Source of the DNA: Mycolicibacterium parafortuitum
GTDB taxonomy: Bacteria; Actinomycetota; Actinomycetes; Mycobacteriales; Mycobacteriaceae
NCBI RefSeq assembly: GCF_010725485.1
Contig: NZ_AP022598.1
Span: 1,364,001 to 1,428,000, forward strand
DNA length: 64,000 nt
Reading direction: 5' to 3'
Of this stretch, positions 52,720 through 62,595 are shown in pieces. Each line of letters begins with the position of its first letter. The first letter of the stretch is position 1. The notes below the pieces were generated by a model. The model searched no databases. It saw only the letters and a program-made list of their open reading frames with translations, and was not told the origin of the DNA. Both the position numbers and the translations under genes were made by a program.

Positions 52720-53702
52720 CAGATGACCATAAGGCTGATCAGCTCGTAGACCAGGTTCGCCGCGGCCACCGCGGTCACCTCGGCGTGGTCGTAGGACGGC
52801 GCCACCTCGACGACGTCGGCGCCGACGATGTTCAGCGCGCGCATCGCGCGCAGCACCGCGACCAGCTCCCGGCTCGTCATACCACCGATCTCGGGGGTTC
52901 CGGTGCCCGGCGCGAACGCCGGGTCCAGCACATCGATGTCGATCGACACGTAGACCGGATGGTCGCCGACACGCTCGAGCACCCGCTCGATCACACCGTC
53001 GACGCCGATGCGGTCGATGTCGCGGCAGTGCACCGCGGTGAAGCCGAGTTCGGCGTCGTCGAGCAGGTCGGCCGCGTCGTACAGCGACCCCCGGATCCCG
53101 ACGTGCGCCGAATGTCCCTTCACGATCAGACCCTGTTCCGACGCGCGGCGGAACGGGGTGCCGTGGGTGCATGGCGCCCCGAAGTAGGTGTCCCAGGTGT
53201 CGAGGTGAGCGTCGAAGTGCACCAACGCCACCGGGCCGTGCAGCTCATTGGCCGCCTGCAGCGCGGGCAGCGCGATGGTGTGGTCGCCGCCGAGCAGCAC
53301 GAACCGCTGACCCGGGGTGCCGACGTGGTCGAGGATGCCGGCCTTGATCTGCTTCACGGCGGCGTCGATGTCGAACGGGTTGGCCGCGATGTCGCCGGCG
53401 TCGACGACCTGCGCGGAGGCGAACGGTGTCACCTCCAGCGCCGGGTTGTACGGCTTGAGAAGGCGCGACGCCTGCCGGATCGCGGCGGGCCCGAACCGCG
53501 CACCGGGACGGTAGGTGACGCCGCTGTCGAACGGCACGCCGATCACCGCGATGTCGTGGCCGTCCACCTCGTGGAGCTGTGGCAGCCGTGCGAACGTGCC
53601 GAACCCGGCGTAGCGCGGCACCTGCTGGGCGTCGATCTGGCCGAGCACGCCGGACTCCGAACGGATCCGCGGGTCGATCTGCACTGGATACTCCTTGCTC
53701 AT
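52719..53702 (-). CDS. Ureohydrolase (agmatinase family)
   Basis: A 327-residue manganese enzyme of the arginase/agmatinase family, which splits urea from guanidino compounds. Metal ligands are in GGDHTIALPA, HFDAHLDTWD and SIDIDVLDPAFAPGTGTPE. It is annotated broadly because agmatinases, guanidinobutyrases and guanidine hydrolases share these motifs. It overlaps both neighbours by 1-4 bases. Confidence 0.9.
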   Translation of the reverse strand: MSKEYPVQIDPRIRSESGVLGQIDAQQVPRYAGFGTFARLPQLHEVDGHDIAVIGVPFDSGVTYRPGARFGPAAIRQASRLLKPYNPALEVTPFASAQVVDAGDIAANPFDIDAAVKQIKAGILDHVGTPGQRFVLLGGDHTIALPALQAANELHGPVALVHFDAHLDTWDTYFGAPCTHGTPFRRASEQGLIVKGHSAHVGIRGSLYDAADLLDDAELGFTAVHCRDIDRIGVDGVIERVLERVGDHPVYVSIDIDVLDPAFAPGTGTPEIGGMTSRELVAVLRAMRALNIVGADVVEVAPSYDHAEVTAVAAANLVYELISLMVI

Positions 53703-54463
53703 ACTCGGGTTCGGGTTGATCCGCCGTTACACGAGATCACTTGCCCCACAATTGCTTCCACACTGAAGTCGGCGAGCAGTTCGACCGCGGCGGAGACCTC
53801 GTCGGCGCTGCCGATGCGCGCCAGCGGGATCGCCTCGGCGTACCTGCGGTGGATCTCGTCCAGAGCGACACCGGCCGCGTCGGCGTCCACCTGCAACTGC
53901 GGGGTGTCGATCACGCCGGGGGCGACCGCGTTGACGATGATGTGCTCACGCGCCAGTTCGCGGCCGAGGGTCTTGACCAGCGAGATCAACCCGGCCTTCG
54001 ACGCGGCGTACGCGGTGGCCTCCGGCCAGCCGGTGACGCCCCATTCGCTGGAGATCACCACGATGCGGCCCGCACCGTTTTCGCGCATGTACGGCAGCGC
54101 GCTCTGGATCAGGTGGAAGGTGCCACCGAGGTTGGTGTCCACCACCTTCCACCAGTCGGCGTCGTCGTGCTCCAGCAGCGGCGCCATCGTCATGTACGCG
54201 TGGTTGGCGACCAGCACGTCCAACCGTCCGGCGATGGCCGCGACGTGCGCCGCGATGGTCCGGCACTGGTCGGGGTCGGAAACGTCGCCGGCGGCGGTGA
54301 ATCCGCCGATCTCGGTGGCCAGCGCGGTCAGCGCGTCGCTGGGCTCGCGGTCGTTGACCGCGACCGTCGCTCCGGCGTGAGCGAGCCGGCGTGCGTGGGC
54401 GGCGCCCATGCCCTGTGCCGCACCGGTCACCAGTGCCACGCGGCCGCGCAGATCGGTACTCAA
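53699..54463 (-). CDS. SDR-family oxidoreductase 1
   Basis: A 254-residue short-chain dehydrogenase/reductase with TGAAQGMG cofactor site, NHAY in the NNAG position, Ser in VVISSEWG and catalytic YAASK. Substrate unknown. It overlaps the ureohydrolase gene by ATGA and the next SDR gene by ATGA, so it is part of the five-gene operon 51856-56587. Confidence 0.9.
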   Translation of the reverse strand: MSTDLRGRVALVTGAAQGMGAAHARRLAHAGATVAVNDREPSDALTALATEIGGFTAAGDVSDPDQCRTIAAHVAAIAGRLDVLVANHAYMTMAPLLEHDDADWWKVVDTNLGGTFHLIQSALPYMRENGAGRIVVISSEWGVTGWPEATAYAASKAGLISLVKTLGRELAREHIIVNAVAPGVIDTPQLQVDADAAGVALDEIHRRYAEAIPLARIGSADEVSAAVELLADFSVEAIVGQVISCNGGSTRTRV

Positions 54464-55149
54464 ATCACCGCTCCCGAGTTCACGTTCACGACGTCGCCGG
54501 TGCTGAATGTGGCGTCGCAGACCAGGTATTCGACGCAGCGGGCCACCTCCGCCGGGGTGGTGAGCCGGCGCAGCGGCAGCGTCTGCAGGTATTCGTCTGC
54601 GCGCCAGGGCGAGTCGGGGGCCAGCAGCGGGGTATCGGTGGGTCCGGGGGCGACCGCATTGATCCGAACCCCGCTGCCGGCTGTCTCCGCGGCGAGGCTA
54701 CGCACGAATCCGAGGATCGCGCCCTTCGCCGCCGCATAGTGGGCGTCTTCGTCACCGCCGCCGACGGCAAGCTCGCTGGCCACCGCTACCAGCGATCCGC
54801 GCGTCGCGGTCAGGTCCGGCAGCGTCGCACGCGCGACGTTGACCAGGCCGCCGAGGTGCACCCGCAGCATCCGCCGCCACGCGTGCTCGCTGATGTCGGA
54901 CACCGGCGCCATCTCGTAGTAGCCGGCCGAGGTCACCACGGCGTCGAACGTTCCGAGCTCGGCACGCAGCTTCGCGACCGCGCGGGCCACCGCGTCGGCG
55001 TCGGAAACGTCGGCGGCGGCGCTGTTCTCGGCGGCGCCGGGGTTCAGGTCCAGGCATCCGACCCGGTAGCCACGGGCGGTGAGTGCGTCGACCACCGCGG
55101 CGCCGATACCGCTGGCGCCGCCGGTGACCAACGCGACCTTGTCAGTCAT
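54460..55149 (-). CDS. SDR-family oxidoreductase 2
   Basis: A 229-residue short-chain dehydrogenase with TGGASGIG, Ser in VAVASELA and catalytic YAAAK. It is distinct from its neighbour, so the pathway likely has two oxidation or reduction steps. It overlaps the permease gene by eight bases. Confidence 0.9.
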   Translation of the reverse strand: MTDKVALVTGGASGIGAAVVDALTARGYRVGCLDLNPGAAENSAAADVSDADAVARAVAKLRAELGTFDAVVTSAGYYEMAPVSDISEHAWRRMLRVHLGGLVNVARATLPDLTATRGSLVAVASELAVGGGDEDAHYAAAKGAILGFVRSLAAETAGSGVRINAVAPGPTDTPLLAPDSPWRADEYLQTLPLRRLTTPAEVARCVEYLVCDATFSTGDVVNVNSGAVI

Positions 55150-56587
55150 CGGCCGGTACGGGCTCGTCCTGAGGCGCGGAGATCCGGGATTTCACGCTCG
55201 CGTACAGGGCCGCGCCGATGACGCCCAGCACCGCGACACCGATCCACACCGACCAGTCCAGGTAGCGCTGCTCGAAAGCCACACGCGGCCAGGCGATGTT
55301 GAGGAACTGCAGCACCGCCCACACCACGGCGACGACGGCCACCGGCATCGTCGCGCCGCGTAGCGAGAACGCACCGGGCTTCCACGCCTTGCGCAGCAGC
55401 ACCACCAGGAAGCCCACCAGCGGGAACAGGAAGGCCAGGTAGAAGCCGCCCGCGGTGAAGTTCACCATCAGCGAGTAGATGTCGCCGGCGACGATGCTCA
55501 GCAGGAACAGCGCGGCGCCGATGACGGTGGTGACCAGGATCGCGACCACCGGGATGCGGGCCTTGCCGCGCAACTGGACCAGCGTGGCGGCGGCGGGCAG
55601 CGCACCGTCGCGGGCGTAGGCCCAGATGACGCGCGACGCGGAGGTCTGCAGCGCCAGGAAGCTGGCCAGGAAGCCGATCACGAACATCACCTGGACCGGC
55701 TTGGCGATGCCCGCACCGAGTGCGGTGGTCAGGGTGTCGTACACCGGGTCGGCGACGGCGCCTTCGGCCACCGCGTCCAGGTCGGGGATGGCCAGGATGA
55801 TCGCCAGCGCCGAGTAGCCGACGACGAGTGCGATGAACGCGATCGAGAACAGCACGGCCTTGGGCAGGTCGCGGCGCGGGTTGTGCACTTCCTCGGCGAT
55901 CGAGCCGGCGCTCTCGAAGCCGACGAACGACCAGCCGATGAACGCGACCGCGAGCAGGAACGGGCCGCCGAGGTAGGCGCCGAGGTCGAGGTCGGCGCCG
56001 CCGCCCTCGAACAGCACCGACAGCGAGTTGTGCCGGTGGAACACCAGCAGCCAGGTGCCGAGCACGACGGAGCCGATGATCTCGGCGATGATGCTGCCGA
56101 TCATGAAGATCTTCAGGGCCTGGCGCCCGACCAGGTTGACCGCCGTGCCGCAGAGCAGGATCACCAGCGCGATCAGCGCGAGCGTGCCACCCGAGGGCTC
56201 CTCGATCCCGACGATGTTGGCGACGAAGCCCGCCGCTCCGAGCGCGACGGTCGCCATCGCGATGACCAGGGTCCACATGTAGACCCAGCCGGCGAACCAG
56301 CCGTAGGTGCTACCGAGCAGCCGGCGCGACCACTGGTAGATCGAGCCCTCCAGCGGCCACCGCGACACCAGGGTCGCGAACACCAGCGCCACCAGGAACT
56401 GTCCGGCGAAGACCAGCGCGAAGCCCCACCAGAAGCTGGGGCCGGCCGCCGAGAGGGCGAGGCCGAAGATTCCGTAGAGGGCGACGATGGGCGAGATGAA
56501 CGCGAACGCGAAGGCGAACGCCGATCCCAGCGAGAACTCCCGGCGCAACTGAGGCTGCTGCTCAGCCGGGCTGACCAATGACGACAT
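55142..56587 (-). CDS. APC-superfamily amino acid/amine permease
   Basis: A 481-residue permease with about 12 helices. Family features are FSLGSAFAFAFAFISPIVAL at the first helix, WPLEGSIYQWSRRLLG, and SFVGFESAGSIAEEVHNPRRDLPKA split over helix 6 and the following loop. Members take up amino acids, GABA or polyamines. ATG at 56587 heads the operon, which is divergent from the PucR regulator. Confidence 0.9.
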   Translation of the reverse strand: MSSLVSPAEQQPQLRREFSLGSAFAFAFAFISPIVALYGIFGLALSAAGPSFWWGFALVFAGQFLVALVFATLVSRWPLEGSIYQWSRRLLGSTYGWFAGWVYMWTLVIAMATVALGAAGFVANIVGIEEPSGGTLALIALVILLCGTAVNLVGRQALKIFMIGSIIAEIIGSVVLGTWLLVFHRHNSLSVLFEGGGADLDLGAYLGGPFLLAVAFIGWSFVGFESAGSIAEEVHNPRRDLPKAVLFSIAFIALVVGYSALAIILAIPDLDAVAEGAVADPVYDTLTTALGAGIAKPVQVMFVIGFLASFLALQTSASRVIWAYARDGALPAAATLVQLRGKARIPVVAILVTTVIGAALFLLSIVAGDIYSLMVNFTAGGFYLAFLFPLVGFLVVLLRKAWKPGAFSLRGATMPVAVVAVVWAVLQFLNIAWPRVAFEQRYLDWSVWIGVAVLGVIGAALYASVKSRISAPQDEPVPADD

Positions 56588-56729
56588 GGCTGGAACTATC
56601 GACGCCGGGGTGAGGTGACGCCAGCCGTGACGGTGAAGACGCCAGAATCGCACCGTCGCGGGGGTGCGCAATTGGACGATCGCACAACGGAGGCGCGCCG
56701 GCGTGTGACGCCCGCGTTACGCTCGCGGG

Positions 56730-58106
56730 GTGTCGGAGGAGCGTGCGGAGTCGGTCGCCCCGACACTGCGCGATTTGCTGGAGACCGCCGGGTTGGGGTT
56801 GTCGGTCCCCGGCGGCAGCGGCCAGGATCTGGGCCGGACCATCAGCTGGGTGCACACGACCGAGATGCCGGATCCGTCGCGGTATCTGCGCGGCGGGGAG
56901 TTGGTGTGCACGGTCGGCATCAGCCTGAACAGTGAGCGTGACTGCACGACGTTCGTCGACGCGCTGGTTTCCGCGGGGGCTGCGGGGGTGTGTTTCGGCG
57001 TCGGCGACGGACATGACACCGTGCCTGCCGCGCTGCTGCAGCGGTGCAGGCACAAGGACCTACCGGTGCTGGTGGCGCCGCCGTCGGTGCCGTTCAGTGT
57101 GATCAGCCGGTTCGTCGCGGAGTTCCGGCTCGGCCACGAGATCGCTGTGGCGCGGGCAACGAACGCGCTGGTCCCGGAACTGTTGATGTCGCTGCGCCGG
57201 CACGACTCGCCCCGGCAACTGCTGGACGCGGCGGGTCAGGTGCTGGGGTGCTACTTCCTTCTTGAGCCCGACGACAGCCGTGAGCCCGATGGCAGCGCGG
57301 ACGACACCGGGGTGACGGTCCCGGTGCCGGGGATGGGCACGCTGGTGTGGATGGGCCGGGGTGAGCGGCCGGAGTCGGCGCTGCTGGACCTGATCGCCCG
57401 GTTCGTACGTGCTGCGCAGGGTGAGCGCGACATCGAGGCGGCGCTGACCCGGGAGCGGGTCGGGCAGCTGCTCTCGCTGGTGGAGCGCCGGATGCTGCTG
57501 CCGGACGCGTTGAGCCAGTTGGTGGAGTGGCCCGGGTTCGGTGCGGAGATCGCGTGCTCGGCGTGGCCGGCCGGTGCGGGCGCGCTGTTGTCGATCTCGT
57601 TCCCGGACGCGTTGATCGGGGATGCCCCGGATCTGTGCCTGATGCTGACGGTCGGCGCCGCCGAGGTGACCGACGACCTGGCGCTGCCGACGGGGCATTC
57701 GGCGCCGGTGCCGCTGCCCGACCTCGGGTCGGCGATCGCGCAGGCGCGCATCGCGCTGGGCTTGGCCGAACACCGCGGGGGCCGGGTGGGGCCTGATCAG
57801 CTCAGCACGTTGGAGAGCCTGCTGGAGCAGTTGCCGCTGGCGCAGCTCGCGCCGTTCCGGCAGCTGTTGATCGACCCGCTCGCGGAGCTGGACAGCTCGC
57901 GCGGCACCCAGCACGTCCGGACGCTGCGGACGTTCGTCGCGTGCAACGCCTCGCTGAGCGAAACGGCCAAGGAGCTGTTCCTGCACACCAACACGGTGCG
58001 CCACCGACTGTCCCGCATCCAGGAGATCACCGGCCGAGACCCGTTGCAGCACAACGACTTGACGGCGTTCGTGATCGGGATGTGGGCGGCCGAGCGGGCC
58101 GAGTGA
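56730..58106 (+). CDS. PucR-family transcriptional regulator
   Basis: A 458-residue regulator with an N-terminal PucR domain (about 8-125: DLGRTISWVHTTEMPDPSRY) and a C-terminal helix-turn-helix (about 400-455: LSETAKELFLHTNTVRHRL). PucR proteins control use of purines, allantoin or amino acids. The GTG at 56730 lies six bases after TACGCT (56718-56723), so the message is probably leaderless. It is divergent from and probably controls the permease-ureohydrolase operon. Confidence 0.92.
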   Translation: MSEERAESVAPTLRDLLETAGLGLSVPGGSGQDLGRTISWVHTTEMPDPSRYLRGGELVCTVGISLNSERDCTTFVDALVSAGAAGVCFGVGDGHDTVPAALLQRCRHKDLPVLVAPPSVPFSVISRFVAEFRLGHEIAVARATNALVPELLMSLRRHDSPRQLLDAAGQVLGCYFLLEPDDSREPDGSADDTGVTVPVPGMGTLVWMGRGERPESALLDLIARFVRAAQGERDIEAALTRERVGQLLSLVERRMLLPDALSQLVEWPGFGAEIACSAWPAGAGALLSISFPDALIGDAPDLCLMLTVGAAEVTDDLALPTGHSAPVPLPDLGSAIAQARIALGLAEHRGGRVGPDQLSTLESLLEQLPLAQLAPFRQLLIDPLAELDSSRGTQHVRTLRTFVACNASLSETAKELFLHTNTVRHRLSRIQEITGRDPLQHNDLTAFVIGMWAAERAE

Positions 58107-58130
58107 GCGGGCGCTCGCGCGCCCGCTCAC

Positions 58131-58895
58131 CTAACGGATGGTGTACCCGCCGTCGATCAGCAGATCCGCGCCGTTGACCATGCCGGCCGCACCGGAGGCC
58201 AGATACACCGCCGCCGCGGCGATCTCGTCCGGATAGGCGAACCGCCCGGTCGGGATGAGCTTCTTCATCTCTTCCCCCCGCGGACCGTCCCACGCCTTGC
58301 GGCCGAGCTCGGTGAGCACCACCGTCGGCGAGATGGTGTTGACCCGCACCCCGCGCGGACCCCACTCGGAGGCGAGCACCTTGGTCACCCCCAGCACACC
58401 GAACTTCGACGCGCAGTAGGCGACGTGCTGATCGAGTGCCACGGTGCCGGCCTGGGATGCCAGGTTGACGATGGCCCCGCCCCCGGCCTCCAGCATCGCG
58501 GCCCCGACCGCCTGACACATCAGGAACGTGCCCTTCAGGTTCACGTCGATGGTCGCGTCCCACGCCTTCTCCGACAGTTCCTCCGCCGGGGCCAGCGCCA
58601 CGATGCCCGCGCAGTTGACCAGGATGTCGATCCGGCCGAACGTCTCCAGCACCGCGCCGACGACGGTCCGGACCGAATCGGGATCCGCTACGTCGCAACG
58701 GAATCCGTGACTGTCGCCGGGCAGGGCGCGGGCCGCCTCGACGGCGCCGGCCTCGTCGAGGTCGACGACGGCGACGCGAGCGCCCTTACCGGCGTAGGCC
58801 GCGGCGATGGCCGCCCCGATGCCGGCGGCTGCGCCGGTCACCAGGGCGACCTTGTCGTCGAGGCGGAAGTTGAAATCGACCTCTGTCACCGACAT
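58131..58895 (-). CDS. SDR-family polyol dehydrogenase (threitol dehydrogenase-like)
   Basis: A 254-residue short-chain dehydrogenase with TGAAAGIG, NCAGIVAL, Ser in VNLASQAG and catalytic YCASK. Its place at the end of an operon with a sugar ABC transporter, an RpiB-type isomerase and a DhaKL-type kinase matches D-threitol dehydrogenase in M. smegmatis; sequence alone would say only SDR. ATG at 58895 is used; a TTG at 58913 overlaps the previous stop as TTGA and is a real alternative. Confidence 0.85.
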   Translation of the reverse strand: MSVTEVDFNFRLDDKVALVTGAAAGIGAAIAAAYAGKGARVAVVDLDEAGAVEAARALPGDSHGFRCDVADPDSVRTVVGAVLETFGRIDILVNCAGIVALAPAEELSEKAWDATIDVNLKGTFLMCQAVGAAMLEAGGGAIVNLASQAGTVALDQHVAYCASKFGVLGVTKVLASEWGPRGVRVNTISPTVVLTELGRKAWDGPRGEEMKKLIPTGRFAYPDEIAAAAVYLASGAAGMVNGADLLIDGGYTIR

Positions 58896-58909
58896 GTTCG
58901 ATCGTTCGC

Positions 58910-59959
58910 TCAAGGCTGCTTCTGACCCGGAATGCCCTCGTAGGCGATGTCGCCGGTCTCGAGGTTCTTCGTGATCAGGTCGCTGAGCCCGTCGAGGAAC
59001 TGCTGCCTACCGGTGACCACGTGCTCGATCGCGACGTCGACGTTCTCCGGGGTGATGGCGGGCATGATGTAGACGGGCTTGGTGTCGACCTCTTCGCCCT
59101 TGACCAACGCGTTGGCCACCGCCAGCCCCGTCGCGAGTTCCACGGTGCCGTTCTGCAGCGAGGTGCCGATGAACTCGCCACTCTTGACCGCGTTGAGCCC
59201 GTCCTCGATACCGTCGATGCCGACGATCGGCACGCCCGTCCGGCCGGCCTCCTTGAGTGCCTGCAGCGCGCCCAGACCCATGTCGTCGTTCTGCGCGACC
59301 ACCCCGTCGATCTGCGGACCGAACCCGGAGATCCAGTTCTTCATCTTGTTGACCGCCTCGTCCCGCTTCCAGTTCGCGGTGTCCTTGGCGAGCACCTTGA
59401 TATCGGGATACTTGGCCAGGGTCTGCTCGATGCCCTTGCTGCGGTCGAGTTCACCGGACTGTCCGAGCGGGCCCTGCAAGATGACGATGTTGCCCCTGCC
59501 GCCGAGTCGGTCGGCCATCATCTGCATCTCCTGTGCCCCGGCGGCCACGTCGTCCGGCTGCACGCTGGCAGCGACGTCGGGGCTGTTGAGCGCCGCGTTG
59601 ACCGGGATGAGCGGAATTCCCTTGGCCTTCGCCGCAGCGACCTGCGGCCCGAGGGAATCGGCCTGCACCGGAACCACGATGATCGCGTCCACACCCTGGT
59701 TCATCATCGAGTCCACCTGGCTGGCCTGGGTGGAGACGTCGAGATTGGCGGAGTTCCAGACCAATTCGATGTTGTTGTCCTTCGCGTAGGCCTCCATGCC
59801 CTCTTTGCCCGCGGTGATGAACGAGCTCATGTCGTACACCGTGACGCCGATCCGGGACGCGTCGCTGCCCGCGCCGGGGTCACCGGCGCCGCAGGCGGTC
59901 ATCGTCAGGCCCAGCGCGGTGGCGGATGCGACCGCGAACATCTTTGTGCCCAGTCTCAT
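58910..59959 (-). CDS. Sugar/polyol ABC transporter solute-binding lipoprotein
   Basis: A 349-residue periplasmic binding protein of the ribose/galactitol type (Peripla_BP_4). A lipoprotein signal precedes C23 (MTACG). Typical segments are [35 protein letters not shown] and [10 protein letters not shown]. It delivers substrate to the permease and ATPase encoded upstream in the operon. Confidence 0.92.
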   Translation of the reverse strand: MRLGTKMFAVASATALGLTMTACGAGDPGAGSDASRIGVTVYDMSSFITAGKEGMEAYAKDNNIELVWNSANLDVSTQASQVDSMMNQGVDAIIVVPVQADSLGPQVAAAKAKGIPLIPVNAALNSPDVAASVQPDDVAAGAQEMQMMADRLGGRGNIVILQGPLGQSGELDRSKGIEQTLAKYPDIKVLAKDTANWKRDEAVNKMKNWISGFGPQIDGVVAQNDDMGLGALQALKEAGRTGVPIVGIDGIEDGLNAVKSGEFIGTSLQNGTVELATGLAVANALVKGEEVDTKPVYIMPAITPENVDVAIEHVVTGRQQFLDGLSDLITKNLETGDIAYEGIPGQKQP

Positions 59960-60014
59960 ATGTCTTCTCTTTCAGTGGTGGGGATGGGATCAACGCGGAC
60001 GCCGGGTGCGCCCG

Positions 60015-61049
60015 TCACGTTCTTCGGCGGGAGGACCACACGTCGACGGCGACCGCGGCCACGATCAGCACGCCCTTGATGACGTCCTGCCAGTAGGCGG
60101 GCACGACCAGGATGTCCAGTCCGTTGTTCAGCGTCTGGATCATCAACAGGCCCAGTGCGGTTCCCCAGATCGACCCGCGCCCGCCCATCAGGCTCGCGCC
60201 GCCGATCACGACCGCGGCGATCGCGTCGAGTTCGTAACCCTGCCCCAGGTTCGGCGGTCCCGAGATGACGCGCGAGGCCAGCATGACGCCCGACAGCCCG
60301 GCCAGCAGGCCGGAGATCGCGTAGACGCTGAAGAGCACGTTCTTGGCGTTGATGCCGGCGATCTCGGCGGCGACGCGATTGCCGCCGACCGCGTAGACCC
60401 GCATGCCGTAGGTGGTGCGCTTCATGATGACGGCCAGCGCGACGATGGCGACGATCATCAGCAGCACCGGCACCTGCAGTCCGAGGATCTTGGTGTTGGC
60501 GATGGAACCGAACTCGGCGGGCAGCCCGTTGATCGGTGCGCCGCCGCCGATCACATAGGCCAGGCCGGAGCCCGCGGTCAGGGTGCCCAGTGTCGCGATG
60601 AACGGTGGAACGTTGAGGCGCGACACCAGGAACCCGTTCACGCATCCCACCGACAGACCCACCAGCATGGCGACGAGCACGCTCAGCCAGACCTGGCCGG
60701 GGTTGGCCTTGGCCGTGGCCGCGGCGGCCATCGCCGACACCGCGATGACGCTGCCCACCGACAGGTCGATGCCGCCGGTCAGGATGACCAGCGTCTGCCC
60801 GAGGGCGATCAGCGCGAACGGAGCCGCGGCCACCAGGATCGTGACGAGGTTGTCGACCGTGCCGAAACGTGCACTGCGGTAACTGAAATAGGCGATGACA
60901 AGCAGCATCACCAGCACCATCGCGTATCGCAGCGCCATCCCGGCGAACCACTCGCGCGAGAACAGCCGCACCGGTTCGCCGGTGACCGGCGATGCCACAC
61001 TCGGTGCCCGGGAGGACGCGGTGTCCTCCCCGTCAAGCCTGGTGGTCAC
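60015..61049 (-). CDS. Sugar/polyol ABC transporter permease (RbsC-like)
   Basis: A 344-residue inner-membrane permease with about ten helices. The RbsC-type signatures GGIDLSVGSVIAVSAM and AVVIGGASLMGGRGS are both present. The GTG start overlaps the ATPase stop as GTGA. Confidence 0.92.
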   Translation of the reverse strand: MTTRLDGEDTASSRAPSVASPVTGEPVRLFSREWFAGMALRYAMVLVMLLVIAYFSYRSARFGTVDNLVTILVAAAPFALIALGQTLVILTGGIDLSVGSVIAVSAMAAAATAKANPGQVWLSVLVAMLVGLSVGCVNGFLVSRLNVPPFIATLGTLTAGSGLAYVIGGGAPINGLPAEFGSIANTKILGLQVPVLLMIVAIVALAVIMKRTTYGMRVYAVGGNRVAAEIAGINAKNVLFSVYAISGLLAGLSGVMLASRVISGPPNLGQGYELDAIAAVVIGGASLMGGRGSIWGTALGLLMIQTLNNGLDILVVPAYWQDVIKGVLIVAAVAVDVWSSRRRT

Positions 61050-62593
61050 GATACGGCCTCCTGATCTGTGGAAACTGACGAAGTCTGCGGGGTGGGGTCG
61101 AGCGCGGTCGCAAGCCGGAAGACCGACTCCTGCACGGCGGGGTGGTCGAGTGCATCCCGGTCCAACTCACCGACCAGCCGCCCCTCCCTCATGACGAAGG
61201 CCCGGTGTGACAGGCCGACCACCTCGGGCATGTCCGACGACGCCATCAACACGGCCATACCGCGGGCGGCCAGCTCGGTGATGATCCGGTAGATCTCGCT
61301 GCGCGCACCGACGTCGACCCCGCGGGTGGGTTCGTCGAGCAGCAGCACGTTGACGTCCCCGGTCAGCCACCGCGCCAGCACGACCTTCTGCTGATTGCCG
61401 CCCGAGAGCGTGCCGACCTCCTGGCTGAGACCACGGCTGCGCAGCTGCACCGAGCTCGTCGCCTTCTCGACCGCCGTGTTGCGGGCCTTGCCGCGCAGCC
61501 AGCCTGCCACCGAGAACGCCGACATCCGCGGAAGTGTCGCGTTGTCCAGCACACTCATCGACAGCACCGCACCGGAGTGCTTGCGGTCCTCGGGGACCAT
61601 CGCCATCCCCGCCGTGATCGCGGCGGCCGGCTGGTTCCGTCTGAGGCGTTGCCCGCGGACGGTCACGCTGCCACCGGTGCTGTGCCGGGCTCCGAAGATC
61701 GCCTCCAGCAGTTCGGTGCGACCGGCGCCGACGAGCCCGGCCAGCCCGACGATCTCGCCTGCTCTGACCGTGAACGACACCGGCCCGGAGGCACCGTCGA
61801 CGTGCAGGTCGGAGACCTCGAGCACCGGTTCGTCGCCGGGGTCGGACCGGTCGGGGAACAGGGTGTCGAGTTCACGGCCGATCATCGCGGTGACGATCTC
61901 GTCGTCGGAGACATCGTCGATCGCCTTGTCCAGGGTCAGCCCACCGTCGCGCAGTACCACCACCCGGTCTGCGATGGCGCGGATCTCGGCCATCTTGTGC
62001 GTCGTGTAGACCATCGCCACCCCGTGGTCGCGCATCTGACGCACGATCCGGTAGAGGCCTTCGACCTCGCGCTCGGAGATCGCCGAGGTGGGTTCGTCGA
62101 GCATCACCACCTGAGCGCCGGTGCGGGCCGCCTTGACGATCTCGACGATCTGTCGCAGACCGACCGGAAGGCTACCCATCCTCGCGGTCGGGGAGATCGC
62201 GACGTCGAACACGGCCAGCGTCTCCCTGGCCTCGGCGATCATCGCGCGCCGGTTCAGGAACGGACCGCGCGTCAACTCCCGCCCCACGAAAAGGTTTTCG
62301 TAGACCGTCATGTCCTCGATCGACGCCAGCTCCTGCGGGACGATCGCCACGCCGTGCCGGACTGCGTCGCGGGTGTTCCCGGAGGCCAGCGTCTTCCCGT
62401 GCACCGACACGGTGCCCGAATCGGCGGCGTACTGGCCGGAGACGATCTTCATCAATGTGGACTTACCCGCACCGTTCTCGCCCGCCAGCGCGGTCACCGT
62501 TCCCGGTTCCAGGTGCAGGGTGACCCCCTGCAGTACCGGCACACCGCCGAAACTCTTTCTGATGCCCGAACATTCGAGCAGTGCCTCGGCCAT
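61046..62593 (-). CDS. Sugar/polyol ABC transporter ATP-binding protein (RbsA-like)
   Basis: A 515-residue double-ATPase protein. The N-terminal cassette has Walker A GENGAGKSTLMK; the C-terminal cassette has a degenerate GLVGAGRTELLE and a strong signature LSGGNQQKVVLARW. This two-cassette form is typical of ribose/xylose-type importers. Two bases separate it from the isomerase gene. Confidence 0.93.
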   Translation of the reverse strand: MAEALLECSGIRKSFGGVPVLQGVTLHLEPGTVTALAGENGAGKSTLMKIVSGQYAADSGTVSVHGKTLASGNTRDAVRHGVAIVPQELASIEDMTVYENLFVGRELTRGPFLNRRAMIAEARETLAVFDVAISPTARMGSLPVGLRQIVEIVKAARTGAQVVMLDEPTSAISEREVEGLYRIVRQMRDHGVAMVYTTHKMAEIRAIADRVVVLRDGGLTLDKAIDDVSDDEIVTAMIGRELDTLFPDRSDPGDEPVLEVSDLHVDGASGPVSFTVRAGEIVGLAGLVGAGRTELLEAIFGARHSTGGSVTVRGQRLRRNQPAAAITAGMAMVPEDRKHSGAVLSMSVLDNATLPRMSAFSVAGWLRGKARNTAVEKATSSVQLRSRGLSQEVGTLSGGNQQKVVLARWLTGDVNVLLLDEPTRGVDVGARSEIYRIITELAARGMAVLMASSDMPEVVGLSHRAFVMREGRLVGELDRDALDHPAVQESVFRLATALDPTPQTSSVSTDQEAVS

Positions 62594-62595
62594 CG

